Shown here: piece by piece, positions 21,711-33,590 of the stretch | How positions within the stretch are numbered: position 1 is the first letter of the stretch | How the letters are laid out: every line of letters starts with the position of its first letter | NCBI RefSeq assembly: GCF_024139115.2 | Contig: NC_085139.1 | Coordinates: 103,278,158-103,342,157 of the forward strand | From: Armigeres subalbatus | Taxonomy: Eukaryota > Arthropoda > Insecta > Diptera > Culicidae | Length of the DNA stretch: 64,000 bases | Reading direction: 5' to 3' | Notes under the pieces: generated by a model | The model's database searches: none | Seen by the model: only the letters and a program-made list of their open reading frames with translations | What the model was told of the DNA's origin: nothing | Program-made: the position numbers and the translations under genes

Positions 21711-23900
21711 ATCAGCCGAAAATGGAAACGGAGCCTTCTTGATGTACGGAATAAACGTAGTGCCGATATCGCATCTGATCATCACCTCCTCATCGGCAAA
21801 ATACGCCTGCGCATTGCGCGAATTCGTCGGCAGGAGGAAAGAGTTGAACGACGATTCAACACACGCCGACTGGAAGATGCCGCGGTAAAACGGTCCTTCG
21901 TTGAAGAACTAGCGACGCGTGCTGTAGATATTCCGGAAGGTGGCAGCATGGAAGACCAAAGGACCGCCATCAAGAATGCCTTCATCGTCATCAGCGAGAA
22001 CAATCTGGGCGAACTACGCACCCAGAGAAAACAATGGATCACCGATGAGACCTGGAGGAAGATAGAGGAGCGAAGAGAAGCCAAAGCCGCGATAGAGCGA
22101 TCAAAAACCAGAGGAGCCAAAGTCTTAGCCCGTCAACGATACTCGGCTCTTGAGAAGGAAGTAAAACGCTCATGTCGACGGGACAATCGAGCGTGGGCAG
22201 ACTCTCTGGCCGACGAAGGAAAGAGAGCCGCCGCAACCGGGGACATTCGACTCCTCTACGATATCTCACGACGCTTAAGCGGGGCGAAGATGAATGAAAC
22301 GATGCCTGTGAAAGACGCGAATGATCAGTAATTGACCGACCCATCTGACAAGCTGAAACGCTGTTTCGAGCACTTTGATAAACTTTTTCAAGTGCCAGCC
22401 AGGCCATCTCCACCTCGGCATGATCTGCCTAGGATCCGACGTATAACACGCGTCAATACCGAAGCTCCATCACTGCTAGAGATTCAAACAGCCATCCAAA
22501 GCATGAAATGCATGATGCTCAAAGCTGACCCCATGCCATCCACTCAATTACTGCATCGTTTATTTAGTAGTATCCGGAACACCGCAACTTTCCCGGTCAA
22601 CTGGATGCAAGGTATCTTAGTGAAGGTGCCCAAAAAGGGTGACCTGACTGTATGCGATAACTGGTGAGGCATTATATTGCTGTGTACCGTTCTCAGAGTT
22701 CTATGCAAAATTATCCTAGCCTGGATTCAGGAGAAGATCGATGCGAATCTCCGGCGGCAGCAGGCCGGATTCCGTGTCGGAAGATCCTGTGTGGACCATA
22801 TTATCACGCTCCGTATCATTCTGGAGCAGGTCAACGAATTCTAAGAAGGGACTCTTGGGGACTTGGTATTCATTGACTACGAAATAGCTTTCGACCATCT
22901 CAATCACGAGAATATATGGGGCGCCCTGATACGCAAGGGGATTCCTGAGAAAATCATCGGCCTCATCGAGCCACAGTACGAGGCCTTCTCGTGTAGAGTG
23001 CTGCACAATGGGGTCTTGTCCGACCCTATCCGGGTCGTAGCTGGTGAGGCAAGGATGTATTCTATCACCGTTACTGTTCCGCATCGTAAAGGACGAGATT
23101 CTGGTAGATGCGATTGATCGTGAACCAAACCGCGGGCTGTTATGGCAGTCTATGATCATGGAGCACCTAAACGACTTCGAATTGGCTGATGACGTTGCAC
23201 AACTCGCGCAACGGCGCTCTGGCATGCAGAGTGAGCTCAACGACCTTGCCGAGCGCTCCTCTTCGGCAGGTTTAGTCGTAAACGTCAACAAAACCAAATC
23301 GTTGGATATAAACACGGTGACTCCTTCCAGTTTCACAGTAGCCGGGTAACCAGTGGAAAATGTTGAAAGCTTCCAATATCTTGGTAGCCAAATGGCGTCA
23401 GACGGCGGTACCAAGATCGACATAAGCGCACAGATCAAGAAAGCAAGGACTGCCTTTGCGAGTTTAAGAAATATCTGGAAAAACAGGCAGAAAAGTGAAT
23501 GCCCCAAAATACGAATTTTCAACTCTAACGTGAATTCTGTGCTGTTATACGCTAGCGAAACATGGTGTGTATCAATGATGAACACTTAACAGCTGCAGGT
23601 GGTCATTAACAGATGCCAGCGGTATATAATTCGGGCCTGGTCGCCTCACAACTGAATCGCAAACAACAGGCTTCATCGTGGGCATTTGTCACCAGAGGCC
23701 GATAGCAACAGAAATTCGGGATCGAAAGTGGGGCTGGGTCGGCCACACTTTACGTAGGGGCGGAAACGAAATCTGTAAACATTAGTCTGGAACCCAGCGG
23801 GACATCGCAGCAGAGGCAGAGCCAGAGGCTCTTGGCGGCGAAGCCTCAATAAAGAAATAAAAGAAATCGATCGAAATCTAACAGGTTAAAGCGATAGCCG
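21711..23900 (+). pseudogene. Endonuclease end and reverse transcriptase of family A copy 2
   Basis: Keeps the SDHHLL end of the endonuclease that copy 1 has lost, then the charged linker, QTAIQSMKCM, QQAGFRVGRSCVDH, FIDYEIAFDHLNHE, NDFELADDVAQLAQ and LLYASETWCV. The region between SMK and MLK lacks the KAPGVDRISAE segment present in copy 1 (a deletion). Stops and shifts occur near 22330, 22670, 22850, 23090, 23350 and 23590. It cannot make an enzyme. Confidence 0.8.
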
Positions 23901-23978
23901 GGCAACGCTCAGGAGATGGAGATCTTTCAAGTCGGCCCTTTGCAGGAGGTGTACAGGATTATTCATAAGTAAAAAAGT
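21711..23978 (+). mobile_element. RTE-like retrotransposon family A copy 2, 5'-truncated
   Basis: Homology to the element at 36-3426 begins abruptly inside the endonuclease (RKWKRSLLDV) and runs to the same 3' end, GGAGGTGTACAGGAT...ATAAGTAA, followed by an A-rich tail. Truncation at the 5' end is the normal outcome of target-primed reverse transcription. I could not settle a target duplication. Confidence 0.85.
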
Positions 23979-24493
23979 AAGATATTTATAAGTATTTTCA
24001 TTTTGTTAATTTTATCATGTTGTTTAATTATTTACCACCCTGACTAATCGAAAATCATTAGGAGGTATTTTTTATTAGCATTTGAAATGATCTTCAGTAA
24101 AATTCAATTTTTAAAAAATCATCGAAAATCATGTCTTTGGAATAGTATTTGCATGAAAGGGCATGAGTTTTTCTGTCCATTGCCGATTAAAACGCCTGCC
24201 CGACTCTGCCCCATCGCATAAACGACATATGTAAAAATACTATGAATTTGACCTTTTTTCGCGATTAATCGCCTGAAATATTTTTTTCTAACTGGATCAC
24301 CATCACGAATCGTGTATTTTGTCATTATCCTTAATTTTGAATAATATTGTTCTTACCGGTGCCGTTGGAGAGACCCTAGTTCGGATGTCGGTTGGAATTC
24401 GCAGATCAAACGGAACACGCGCGACGTTAATGTAGGAACAACACTTTATTTTAAACGTATTAGATTTATTCGTGGTGTACATGCGCGCACGGT
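23979..24493. other. Intergenic, no recognisable feature
   Basis: AT-rich sequence between the 3' tail of family A copy 2 and the start of the family B element. Confidence 0.4.
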
Positions 24494-24849
24494 TGGGGGC
24501 AGCAGGGACTATGTCCAAGGGCTTGACGATCCCTCCCCAGGCCATCTGCGAGTTGTGGCGCCTGCCTAGGATGTGGTGGGGTTTGACAGTGGGCCCTGTT
24601 AAACCTCTATAAAAAGCTGCATGTATCCGCAAGTAGGCTCCGCCAAAGCGACCGTGTGCCGCTCAAAGCGCACAAGCCCAAGTCCTGGTGTTAGGTGGGA
24701 CGCTAAACAGCCCTGACACGACGGCCCTCCGACGAGACAGGAGGTTTGCGCAGGCCCAATAAGCCGCCTTTAAAAACAACCAAACGAACGACATAGAAGA
24801 TAATACTACTCAATACAATCGGCAACGACCTAGGCGACGAATAAAGGAT

Positions 24850-27568
24850 CACGATTGGAAGCTTGGAACATGGAACTGCAAGTCGCTAGGATTCGCAGGT
24901 TGCGATAGGATAATCTGACGATGAATTACATCCCCAACTTCGATGTCGTAGCGCTGCAGAGAAATCTGCTGGACAGGATAGAAAGTGTGGAAAAAGCGCG
25001 CATCGAGCTGCTGCCTTCTACCAAAGCTGTGGCACCNNNNNNNNNNNNNNNNNNNNNNNNNACCAACGAGCTGGGAACCGGCTTCAGTGCTGGGAAAGAT
25101 GGCCAACGCGTGATTGGGTGGCAGCCAATCAACGCAAGGATGTAAGCTGAGGATAAAAGGCCGTTTCTTCAACTATAGCATCATCAACGTGCACTGCCCA
25201 ACGAAGGGAGATCCGACGACGAGAAAGAAGCGTTCTATGCGCAGCTGGAGCAGACATACGATGGATGCCCACTGCGGGACGTCAAAATCGTCATCGGTGA
25301 CATGAACCTCAGGTAGGAAGGGAAATGTATAGACGGTCATCGGACCGGATAGTCTGATACCGTATCGAACGACAACGGCCAACGATGCATAAACTTTGCA
25401 GCCTCCGCGGAATGGTAGTCCGAAGCATTTTCTTCCCCGCACGAATATCCACAAGACCACATGGAAATCACCTAATCAAGTAACGGAAACCCAAATCGAC
25501 ACGTTCAATCGACGGTAAATTCTCCGACATCACGAACGTACGCACTTACCGCAGTGCGAATATTGAATCCGACCACACCTCGTCGCGGTATGTCGCGCTC
25601 AAAACTCTCAACCGGATCAACACGCGTTGAGTCGTCCGCCGCGGCTTAACATTGGGCGGCTACAAGACGGTAGACTGCAAGACCACGCGCAGCAGCTGGA
25701 AGTGGCACTAACGGAAGAGGAGGCGCAGCACTCTTGAAGATGGCTGAGATATTCGATCCGCATTGGAGCACCCAAACCGCTGCACTAGGCACGGTGGCTC
25801 CGGATCAGAGAAACGACTGGTATGACGGCGAATGTGAGCAGTTAGTTGAGGAGAAGGCATGGGCGAGATTGCGCACACGCACGAGGGCGAACGAGGCAAC
25901 AAACGGCGCGGAACAGAAAAACTCGATTTTCCGAGGAAAAGGCCAGCAGGAAGATCGAGACCGTGAAGAGACGAGGAACGTACCGTAATAACGCACGAAA
26001 GTTCTATGAGAAGTTGAACTCTCACGGTACGTGCCACAGCCTGATGTGTAAGGACATGAACGGAACCTTCTAAACGAGCGTGAGGTGATCCAAAGGTGGC
26101 AGCACTACGAAGAGCACCTGAATGGCGATTTGGCAGACAACGGTGGCGGTATGGTAATGGACCCAGGAGCAGCGCGTCGACTTCCGCCTGAATCTCCAGG
26201 AAATCCAGGAGGAGATCGGCCGGCTGAAAACAACAAAGCCCCTGGGGACCAACTACCAGAGAGCTGTTTAAACACGGTGAAGCACTGCTAGAGCGCTGCA
26301 CTGGGTGATTACCATTTGGGAGGATGGTTCTCGCAGGAGGGGATGGAAGTGTCGTGTCCCATCTACAAAAAGGGCGATAAGCTGATTGTAGCACCACCGC
26401 GCAATCAATTGCTGAACGCCGCCTACAAGGCTCTCCCAAATTTATGCCGTCGATCAACACCAATTGCAAAGGAGTTCGTGGGCAGTACCAGGCGGGATTT
26501 ATGGGTGAACGCTCTACCACAGACCAGGTGTTCGCCATACGTCAGGTATTGCAGAAATGCACGAATACAACGTGCCCACATCATCTATTTATCGACTTCA
26601 AAGCCGCATATGATACAATCGATCGGGACCAGCTATGGCAGCAGCACGAAACGGATTTCCGGATAAACTGATACGGTTGATCAAGCGACGATGGATCGAT
26701 GTGCGTAGTTCGAGTTTCAGGGCATTCTCGAGTCCCTTCGAAACCCGTAGAGGGTTACGGCAAGGTGATTCTTTCGTGTCTGCTATTCAACATCGCTTTG
26801 AGGAGTAATACGAAGGCAGGGATTGACACGAGTGGTACGATTTTCACGAAGTCCGTCCAGTTATTTGGTTCGGACGACATTGATATCATGGCACGTAATT
26901 TTGAGAGGATGGAGGAAGCCTACATCAGACTGAAAAGCGAAGCTAAACGGATTGATAGTCATCAACACGTCGAAGACGAAGTACATGATAGGAAGAGGCT
27001 CAAGAGAGGTCAATGAGCCACCCACCACGAGTTTGTATCGGTGGTGACGAAATCGAGGTGGTTGAAGAATTGTGTACTTGCTCACTGTGACCGCCGATAC
27101 CAGCAGAGAAATTGGAGACGCATGGGCTGGAAATCGTACGTACTTTGACTCCGCAAGACGCCTGATCGAATAGAGTTCGCCAACAAACTGACTATCTACA
27201 AAACGCATAGACCGGTAGTTCTCTACGGACACGAGACTCGACGATGCTCGTGGAGGACCAACGCGCACTGGAGTTTTCGAAAGGAAAGTGTTGCGTACCA
27301 TCTATGGTGGGCGTAGACGACGGTACGTGGAGGAGGCGAATGAACCAGAGTTGCATCAGCTGTTGGGAGAACCATCCGTTCACCGCGAAAATCGGAAGAT
27401 GCGGTGGGCGGCACGTAGCCAGAATGTCGGACAGTAATCCGGTGAAAATGGTTCTCGACAACGATCCGACGGAACAAGAAGGCGAGGTGCACAGCGGCAA
27501 GGTGGATCGATCAGGTGGAGGACGACTTGGGACCTCCGCAGACTGCGTGGTTGGCGAAGTGCAGCCAT
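24850..27568 (+). pseudogene. Endonuclease-reverse transcriptase ORF of family B copy 1
   Basis: Fragments in shifting frames give KLGTWNCKSL, NFDVVALQ, KGRFFNYSIINVHCP, QYQAGFMGERSTTDQVF, HHLFIDFKAAYDTIDRDQLW and a C-terminal NPVKMVLDNDPT. The catalytic box reads GSDDIDIM in place of the FADD seen in the 51.9-kb and 54.4-kb copies. A run of N interrupts the endonuclease. Many stops make it a clear pseudogene. Confidence 0.8.
25037..25061. other. Assembly gap (25 N)
   Basis: Twenty-five undetermined bases within family B copy 1. The true length is unknown. Confidence 1.
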
Positions 27569-28166
27569 GAACCGAGCTGAATGGAGAAGTCTTTATGTGC
27601 AGCACAGGCCACCCGGCCTTAGTTAAATAAATAAATAAATATGCGCACGGTCGGTGTCGATATACTGACTTACTGCCCTGTGTATATAGTACGATACACA
27701 AGGGTCAGTGTGGTGATTTTATGCGCGATAATAGCCGTCCGCGGTCGATCGGTACCATCATCGTTAGAGTAGCAGAATATGCAATAGCAAATTGATACGA
27801 GATGTATAAGGAGACTAATATTGCCGGTGTTGTGGAACATGTCTGTGTTGCGTTAAGTGGCCTATCTAGTACTAAACAAATATTAAACAGTTAAAATGTT
27901 GTTAAGTTCATTTACTAATCAAATTTCATTTATGGATCGTTCTTTTAGAAATAAGCAAAAAAAAATCATCACGGAAGGCTCTGCAATTTTTCAAAAAGGT
28001 TCATCGAAATTAAGTGACAAACAACTTCTTTGAAGAAATTACATTTAAAAACGCTGTTTGACCATTTTGTCGGACTTTTATGTGAATATCGCTTAAAATT
28101 GTAATTATTGATCGAAATGTCGGCATTAATGGTTAAAATTACGCTGAAGACACATTGTAGTCGAGC

Positions 28167-28216
28167 TACATCTGGAGCCCATATACAGATGTGCTCGACT
28201 TGCGGTTAGCGGCAGT
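28167..28216 (+). repeat. Third copy of the repeat seen at 10671 and 11176
   Basis: Ends in GACTTGCGGTTAGCGGCAGT and carries the CCATATACAG block. It abuts the truncated 3' side of the R1-like element. Confidence 0.6.
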
Positions 28217-29830
28217 ATGGTCCATTTAATTATTCCAATAACTGAGAGATTTTTTCCATATTTGGACAAGGACTGCCCCAGTGTGCGGCGTCTCTCGACC
28301 TTTTCAGCGTCTGTTCTGGCACGTCGCAACCTTCTCTTAGCTCAAGAGCAGGTTCCATGGTCTGCAATTTTGTCTGTCCACTGTCCACGCAGGTCGATTT
28401 CCGGGAGGTTTGGTCCTCCTAGGGATCGTCACATCGCATGCATGAATTAGTACATCGATTAACTCATCGCCACTTAATCCTGTTGTTCTTTCTCCCATCG
28501 TAGTGATTCCTCCAAGAGTTCTGGGTTGACTGCAGGTGCGCCATCCTAGATCGGTTTTGCGATCCGCCTTGTGGTTGCGAAGGGGGATACCGACCATAAA
28601 CGAATTTCCTGATGATCGTTGGAGGTATGCCCTCATGAACCTTCCATTCTGGCTCCACTGTCCATCCTGCGCTGCAGAAGGCCATTGATACATGAATCAC
28701 TGCCGGTCCCATGAACGTTGGCACTTGGCCTTCGTTCAGAGGATCAGTTTATTACTAGCGACTCTGATGGTTCTAGCGTTTGTGGACCGGGATCCTCAGT
28801 CCACTGCCCACGCATTGAAGTCGCCTGCTACAACCAATGGTTTTATGCGTTTTCGCTGCAAGAATGTCGATATCCTAGTAAACACACTATACTCCACCTA
28901 GGAGGACAGTAGCAGCTACAAAGTAAACACCGTTTACCTTTGCTATGACGAAACCCTCATCATCAGGTGATGATAATATCTCCTGGATGGAGTATCGCCC
29001 GCAAGTCCAGATGGCCAACATCTGAGACTTGTCCGCAATCCAACTGACGTTTTCAGCAGGGATGCGGTATGGATCGGACAGCAAGGCTACATCAGATTTA
29101 CACTCGGTAACCGACTGTTTTAGCAGCAGTTGAGCCACCTCGCAGTAGTTTAGGTTTAGGTGTTTAGCCCCTGTCACGGCCATCCTTCTGCGGAGTTCCT
29201 CGGTTTCCTCCGCCAACCATTTTCGGCTAGAGGCGAATCTCGATTCAGCCTCCTCCTTTTCCTTCCGCCTGGTGTTCCAGAGTTCTGCTCCTTCACGAGT
29301 TTGGAATTTCTCCCCGCATTTGTGGCCTCTTGTAGCGTCCTGCACTCGGACTTCTCACAACTAGGGCACAGAGCGCCTGTACAGCAAGTTTGAGGTACTT
29401 GCGTAATAACACGGTTGTCCAGAAACGACATGATCTCCCTGAGACATCCGTGATCACCTTCATCGTCTGGCCACGCGTTCCTCGTGGTTCGCCATCACCG
29501 AATTGATGACTCCAGGTGGGATGTCCATCTTCACTTCAACCGGCACCTACTCAGACCTTCCACGGGTTTCTTCATCGCCTTCCCCCGGCGATCTTTGGGA
29601 AGACCTCTCAAGGCCGCTGCATCTGGAGAAAGGATTCTCCTTGCCGAAAGTCGCCACTCCTCCTTCGTTTGTTGATTTTGTGATTTTGGTAGACTCCATA
29701 TTTATTGGGACCCCCTTGCGGCTGCTGTCGAATCCTGCTGGTGTAGTCGCCGTCGCGATCCTATGGTCATCTGTACATACCTTGCGGCATGCAGGAGGCC
29801 ATGAGGGTTGACACTTGTGTTCAGAGCCAG
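28217..29830 (-). mobile_element. R1/LOA-like non-LTR retrotransposon fragment, copy 1
   Basis: Read on the minus strand it holds an ORF1 (gag-like) region at about 29830-29400 (GGVATFGKENPFSRCSGLE, then PPGVINSVMANHEERVARR). An ORF2 endonuclease start follows at 29200-28887 (LNLNYCEVAQLLL, DVALLSDPYRIPAEN, AKVNGVYFVA). A later charged linker lies at 28690-28220. The same ORF2 start is found in the element at 60.8 kb. The element stops before the reverse transcriptase, where a different repeat begins. Confidence 0.7.
28887..29345 (-). pseudogene. R1-like endonuclease N-terminal part
   Basis: About 85 residues align by eye with the endonuclease start at 61028: L-N-L-N-x-C-x-x-A-Q, then D-V-A-x-L-S-D-P-Y-R-I-P-A, then a tryptophan-alanine-aspartate block and A-K-x-N-G-V-Y. 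In full elements this nuclease nicks the target DNA. Here it is interrupted after VYFVAAT by a frameshift and by loss of the middle of the domain. Confidence 0.65.
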
Positions 29831-29889
29831 ATCGGCGCTAGTCAGGAAAGATCTGAGCTCACCCCACTCAGCTGGCAACTGAGCGGCAA

Positions 29890-30025
29890 GATTGTACCGC
29901 TAGCTACAAAGCCCGTCACGGTTTTATGGGACTGATGACAGCCTGACCATTAGCCCATTCGCCGTTTCAGGTTGATGCCACTCGGCCTTATTAAGATAAT
30001 AGAATAACCAGACTACCAGCCCTCG
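29890..30025 (+). repeat. Possible 3' end of another non-LTR element
   Basis: A block ending GATGCCACTCGGCCTTATTA and then AGATAATAGAATAA resembles the 3' ends of mosquito LINEs (a GGCCTTA motif followed by an A-rich tail; compare 27620). No coding part is attached. Confidence 0.35.
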
Positions 30026-30119
30026 CTTTCACAATCTTCCAATATCCAGAGACAAAGTCCAATATCATGCAACCAGTATACCATAATCAGAAACTTACAG
30101 TAAATAATCAGGAACTTAC

Positions 30120-30560
30120 CGGGTTCAACCCTGATGAGCCGATGGCACTCCCTGATGGGCTTGTGCTTTTGTAGCGACACACAGTCGCTTTGATAGAGTC
30201 TGCTTCGGACACTTGTGTTTTTTTGGGAGGAATTTAGCAGAGCGCTCTGTTAAACCAAAAGATATTATAGTTACTAGATAAAGATTGTCGCTTCGGTTCC
30301 CTTTGTTCTGCTGTCCGGAGCATGTTGGGTACCAAGCTGTCAAATCGTATGGATTTCCTTTTTGAATTTAGCTCCCCTATCCTCGCGCAAAAGATGTTTC
30401 AGACAGCGACGACAGCGACAATCTTTATCTAGTAACTAAAATATCTTTTGTTAAACCCCACCACGCCCTAGGCAGTTCTCCCTGACTCGCAGACCGCTGG
30501 GAGGGGTCGTCAAGGCCTTGGACGTAGTCTCTGCTGCCCCCTGCAACTCTGCAACAAATA
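30120..30560 (-). mobile_element. Family B RTE 5' leader fragment, interrupted by a MITE
   Basis: Both sides of the MITE at 30257-30449 match the minus-strand leader of family B (about 24494-24690). They include CCTAGGCAG/CTGCCTAGG and GGGGGCAGCAG words in reverse. The leader therefore stood here first and the MITE came later. Confidence 0.7.
30257..30449. mobile_element. hAT-type MITE, 193 bp, perfect 8-bp TSD
   Basis: The termini are inverted repeats of about 36 bp, AAAAGATATTATAGTTACTA on the left and the complement of AAAAGATATTTTAGTTACTA on the right. The 8-bp repeat GTTAAACC flanks it exactly (30249-30256 and 30450-30457). It is about 90% identical by eye to the copy at 44768. No coding capacity. 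Confidence 0.9.
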
Positions 30561-30955
30561 CAGTGTCCCGAACTCTGCAACAAACTCAGTGTAGTTCGTA
30601 TGCAGAAGCTTTTGACCTACTTCTGTAGAGTCGCGTATAATTGGCAGCACTAGAATTTGGCTGCTCTGGTTCGGCGTCGCCACAAATGGAATAGTCGAGT
30701 ATGGTAGACTTCGATGAGGGAGGAAGTCCACAGAAACCGTAGATTATCGCTTCTTCCGCGTGACCACGACCTCGATGGAGCGGCGCGGGTCCGGTGCCAG
30801 TGCGACAAGTCCGTTACTCACCGATATAGACAAAAGAAATATTTATCCGAGACTTTCGAAAAGCAACTGAATGAATTCTTCAAGAAACAGCCATCCGATA
30901 ACCATCACCTCAAAACGACCAGGTCTTTGAATGCCAACGGGGACATCCCCTCAAA

Positions 30956-31113
30956 GGGTTCATTCACAAATTACATAACGCTAAAATACACCATTTTCAA
31001 CCTCACCCACCCTCGTAACGTGTTTTGTGGAAGGGTTCTAAAATTTGTATGGGCCAATGCTCGGATAGACACCCTCCCACCCCTAAAGCGTTATGTAATT
31101 TGTGAATGGGCCC
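30956..31113. mobile_element. MITE of the CACAAATTACATAACGC type
   Basis: Inverted termini GGGTTCATTCACAAATTACA and the complement of GGGCCCATTCACAAATTACA enclose a ~90-bp centre; length is 158 bp. Related copies follow at 31214 and 38090. Confidence 0.75.
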
Positions 31114-31213
31114 AAACTTACGGTGCGGTGGCAGGAGGAGTCGAAGGCAATATCTGGGTTGGGATCGATATGAGAGGAATGTAATGAGAGCACCAGTCAT
31201 GAAGACTGAGCGT

Positions 31214-31323
31214 GCCCGTTCACAAATTATGTAACGCTGAATTGAATGAAAAATTTGTGAGAAAGGTATTTTTTGTATGAATTGTAAGGCACTCCTCCCA
31301 GGTTAAGTAATTTGTAAACAGCC
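31214..31323. mobile_element. Short relative of the CACAAATTAC MITE
   Basis: Begins GCCCGTTCACAAATTATGTA and ends with the complement of GGCTGTTTACAAATTACTTA; 110 bp. A shortened or diverged family member 100 bp from the first. Confidence 0.65.
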
Positions 31324-31603
31324 TTTAAACGAGTTTGAAAATATTTGAGATGCAACCAAATTAATCCACGGGCAAATTTGTTCCAACGTAAGTTCCAATG
31401 TTCTACTCTCCCGTATAAAATGCATTAAATTGATAGAAACGAAAATCGTCAAAGTTTTTTTTCCGTATTTTTGGGAAGTTGAAGGTCGGCTGAAGGAAGG
31501 AAGTAGAAGAATATTTGTATCGCTTTATTATTCCAAATCAATCCACGTAATATTAGTTAATAGATATTGAAATTAATTCTCATTTCTCTTTATTTTGTTA
31601 CAG

Positions 31604-31929
31604 ATTGTCTCTGCACGCACTGGCCTGCGTCCGGTGCAACGAACGTGTGTACCAAATGCACGAGCTGATCCAATTTGATACCAGAGATTGCGTTAGTGAG
31701 CTCCCGGTGGGTACGTCGCCATGGTCAACCACATCCGAATTTATGGCCGCGTTTTACCCGGTGGATTCTCCGGCCTTTATGGCAGCCGTTGTTGGAATTG
31801 TGCCGGTGCTGTGCTGTGCATCGTTCTCATCGCTGCATGGCCGTTATTCGGCGCAAGCAGAAGCGAAAAAGTACCGAGAAACATTCATCGATGAGAACAT
31901 CGATCGATTGGAATTTAAAAGCTGGATGA
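31604..31929 (+). CDS. Unidentified internal exon of a host gene
   Basis: An open block preceded by a strong acceptor (pyrimidine-rich TTTATTTTGTTACAG ending at 31603) and followed by a donor-like GTACGT at 31930. The translation has cysteines in LACVRCNERVYQMHEL, a hydrophobic segment FMAAVVGIVPVLCC that could cross a membrane, and a charged tail AEAKKYRETFIDENIDRLEF. Codon use looks coding: GC-rich third positions in an AT-rich neighbourhood. I do not recognise the family. No partner exon was found nearby, so flanking introns would be long. It could also be a relic exon. Confidence 0.5.
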
Positions 31930-31964
31930 GTACGTAACTGAACGAAGTACAATGATCAAGTTGG

Positions 31965-32110
31965 CTACCTTCAGTCGTTGGTGTGTGATATTGTTGGTCG
32001 AATAAATTGATTGTTCGTGCTGCTGTTGGTAAAACTTGATTGATGTTTGAATAAACGAGAAATTGGAGTCAATGTTGGTCAAACTGCTTGACCGTGCAGT
32101 ACATTCCATT
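31965..32110 (+). mobile_element. Right-end fragment of the 55.7-kb MITE family
   Basis: GATATTGTTGGTCGAATAAA through GTCAATGTTGGTCAAACTGC and TTGACCGTG matches the right third of the units arrayed at 55684-56870. The left part is missing. Confidence 0.75.
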
Positions 32111-33590
32111 AGTCACGCGAACAGGAACGACATTGTTAATAATCTCATAATTTTGAATCAACTGCTTCTTCAACCGAATGTCTTCACATGGTTTGACAAG
32201 ATTCCGTCGATACGAGATACAGCATTTGGCGAGAAAAAGTGTCCCCAGGGCGCCCCCCGGAATGCTGACCAGAATGACCAAATATCCTCAGAACACATTT
32301 CTGTGAACTTCGATTTGCGAAATCATGAAGTTTGACACATCGCAAGATCGTAAGTTTTCCTGGCTTGGATCAGGTAAGTGACCAATATCAGTATTTCCGG
32401 AACCATACCCATTTTCAAAAACGATGACCAATGTCCCTGGAACAATTGGAATTTCGTGATCCGGAGCTTAAAACCAGTGTTAGGGCGCAATCGTTAATGA
32501 CGAACATATTTATATTCAGGTTAGTTTCTTGCCAAATAAATTCTTTTCCGAGGTCCCTATAGAACGAAGCGGGTATCTCAAGCATACTACATCGTTATAT
32601 TGCTGCATGATTGAGTGTTTTGACTTTTGATGAAAACTAACGAACACAAAAGTGTGCATAAAAATTGCCAACAAAAAGGTGTACGTGCAAAAAGTTACAG
32701 AATAGCACAGAAGTCACCGATCTTTCAGCGCGGCAATAAATACAAATTATATTGCATCATGCTATAAAGCTATATTTAATACATATTAATAAATACGACA
32801 TCAAATGCAATAAATAATTAAAGGTACTCACATCTTCGGTGTTTTTACTATTTCAGCAGCAACAGAAAATGTGATTCTTGTCGCATCCAAAGTGCTGTTG
32901 CATCGTTATTTTCAACTGATTAAAATAACACCTAAAATTGATACACATATACAAAAATCTTAACATACACACAGGAGTAGCCAGGGTTTAACAATTATAT
33001 TCTTACGTAACATTCCCCCCAGCAACACTTTGAATGAACTACACATCGAAGTTTTACTCATTTTGAACATCACACAGATGTTCTTACGTAAGGATTTCAG
33101 GTTAACTGCAGTCGAACTAACAAAGCGTAAATGCGATGGATGATGCATTTGCCACTTCTACATATGGAACGTGCATTGGCGCTGGTCTGCTCATAACCCT
33201 ACGATGCTAATTCGCTTTGTAGAACGGTCTGATCGATTACCTGCTTCGCGTTGTCCGAGTATACAGTGGAAACATCTGTCCAGTGGTAGCTTCTTCGTTC
33301 TCTGCTTCAGCAGCAACCAATCTTTGCATTGAAACTCCCTGCTGCCCGCGTCATCGAAACGTATCTCTTGTACTTGCGCCTTTCTTTTCATAGGATGTTG
33401 TTCTCATTGTTTAGCGGCTTATATCGAACCGGAGTAAGCAACAATTCGGCAGATCTCCGTGCATCTCGCGGGATCTATATTGAACTTTGAAGTCGCTTCT
33501 GTCAGAAGTCTATGGCGCCATCCATATGAACATCACTCCAGGTGAATGAAAGGCGTCGAAGATCTTTATAGAAATTCGACTCAATCTTAC
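32111..33590. other. Intergenic, no recognisable feature
   Basis: Single-copy-looking AT-rich DNA. No supported gene. The last 400 bp may be decayed upstream BEL sequence, which I could not confirm. Confidence 0.4.

Larger units (their letters stand above)
24494..27642 (+). mobile_element. Near full-length RTE-like retrotransposon, family B copy 1
   Basis: Starts TGGGGGCAGCAGGGACTA and ends in CGGCCTTAGTTAAATAAATA. The 9-bp repeat GCGCACGGT lies immediately at both sides (24485-24493 and 27643-27651) and is a plausible target duplication. The ~350-bp leader precedes a start-like region encoding KLGTWNCKSL, the usual opening of this endonuclease type. It is heavily frameshifted. Other copies are at 40850, 47585, 51044 and 52455. 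Confidence 0.75.

Noticed and set aside
25037..25061. Biological interruption of the family B endonuclease
   Set aside because: It is a run of N, an assembly gap.
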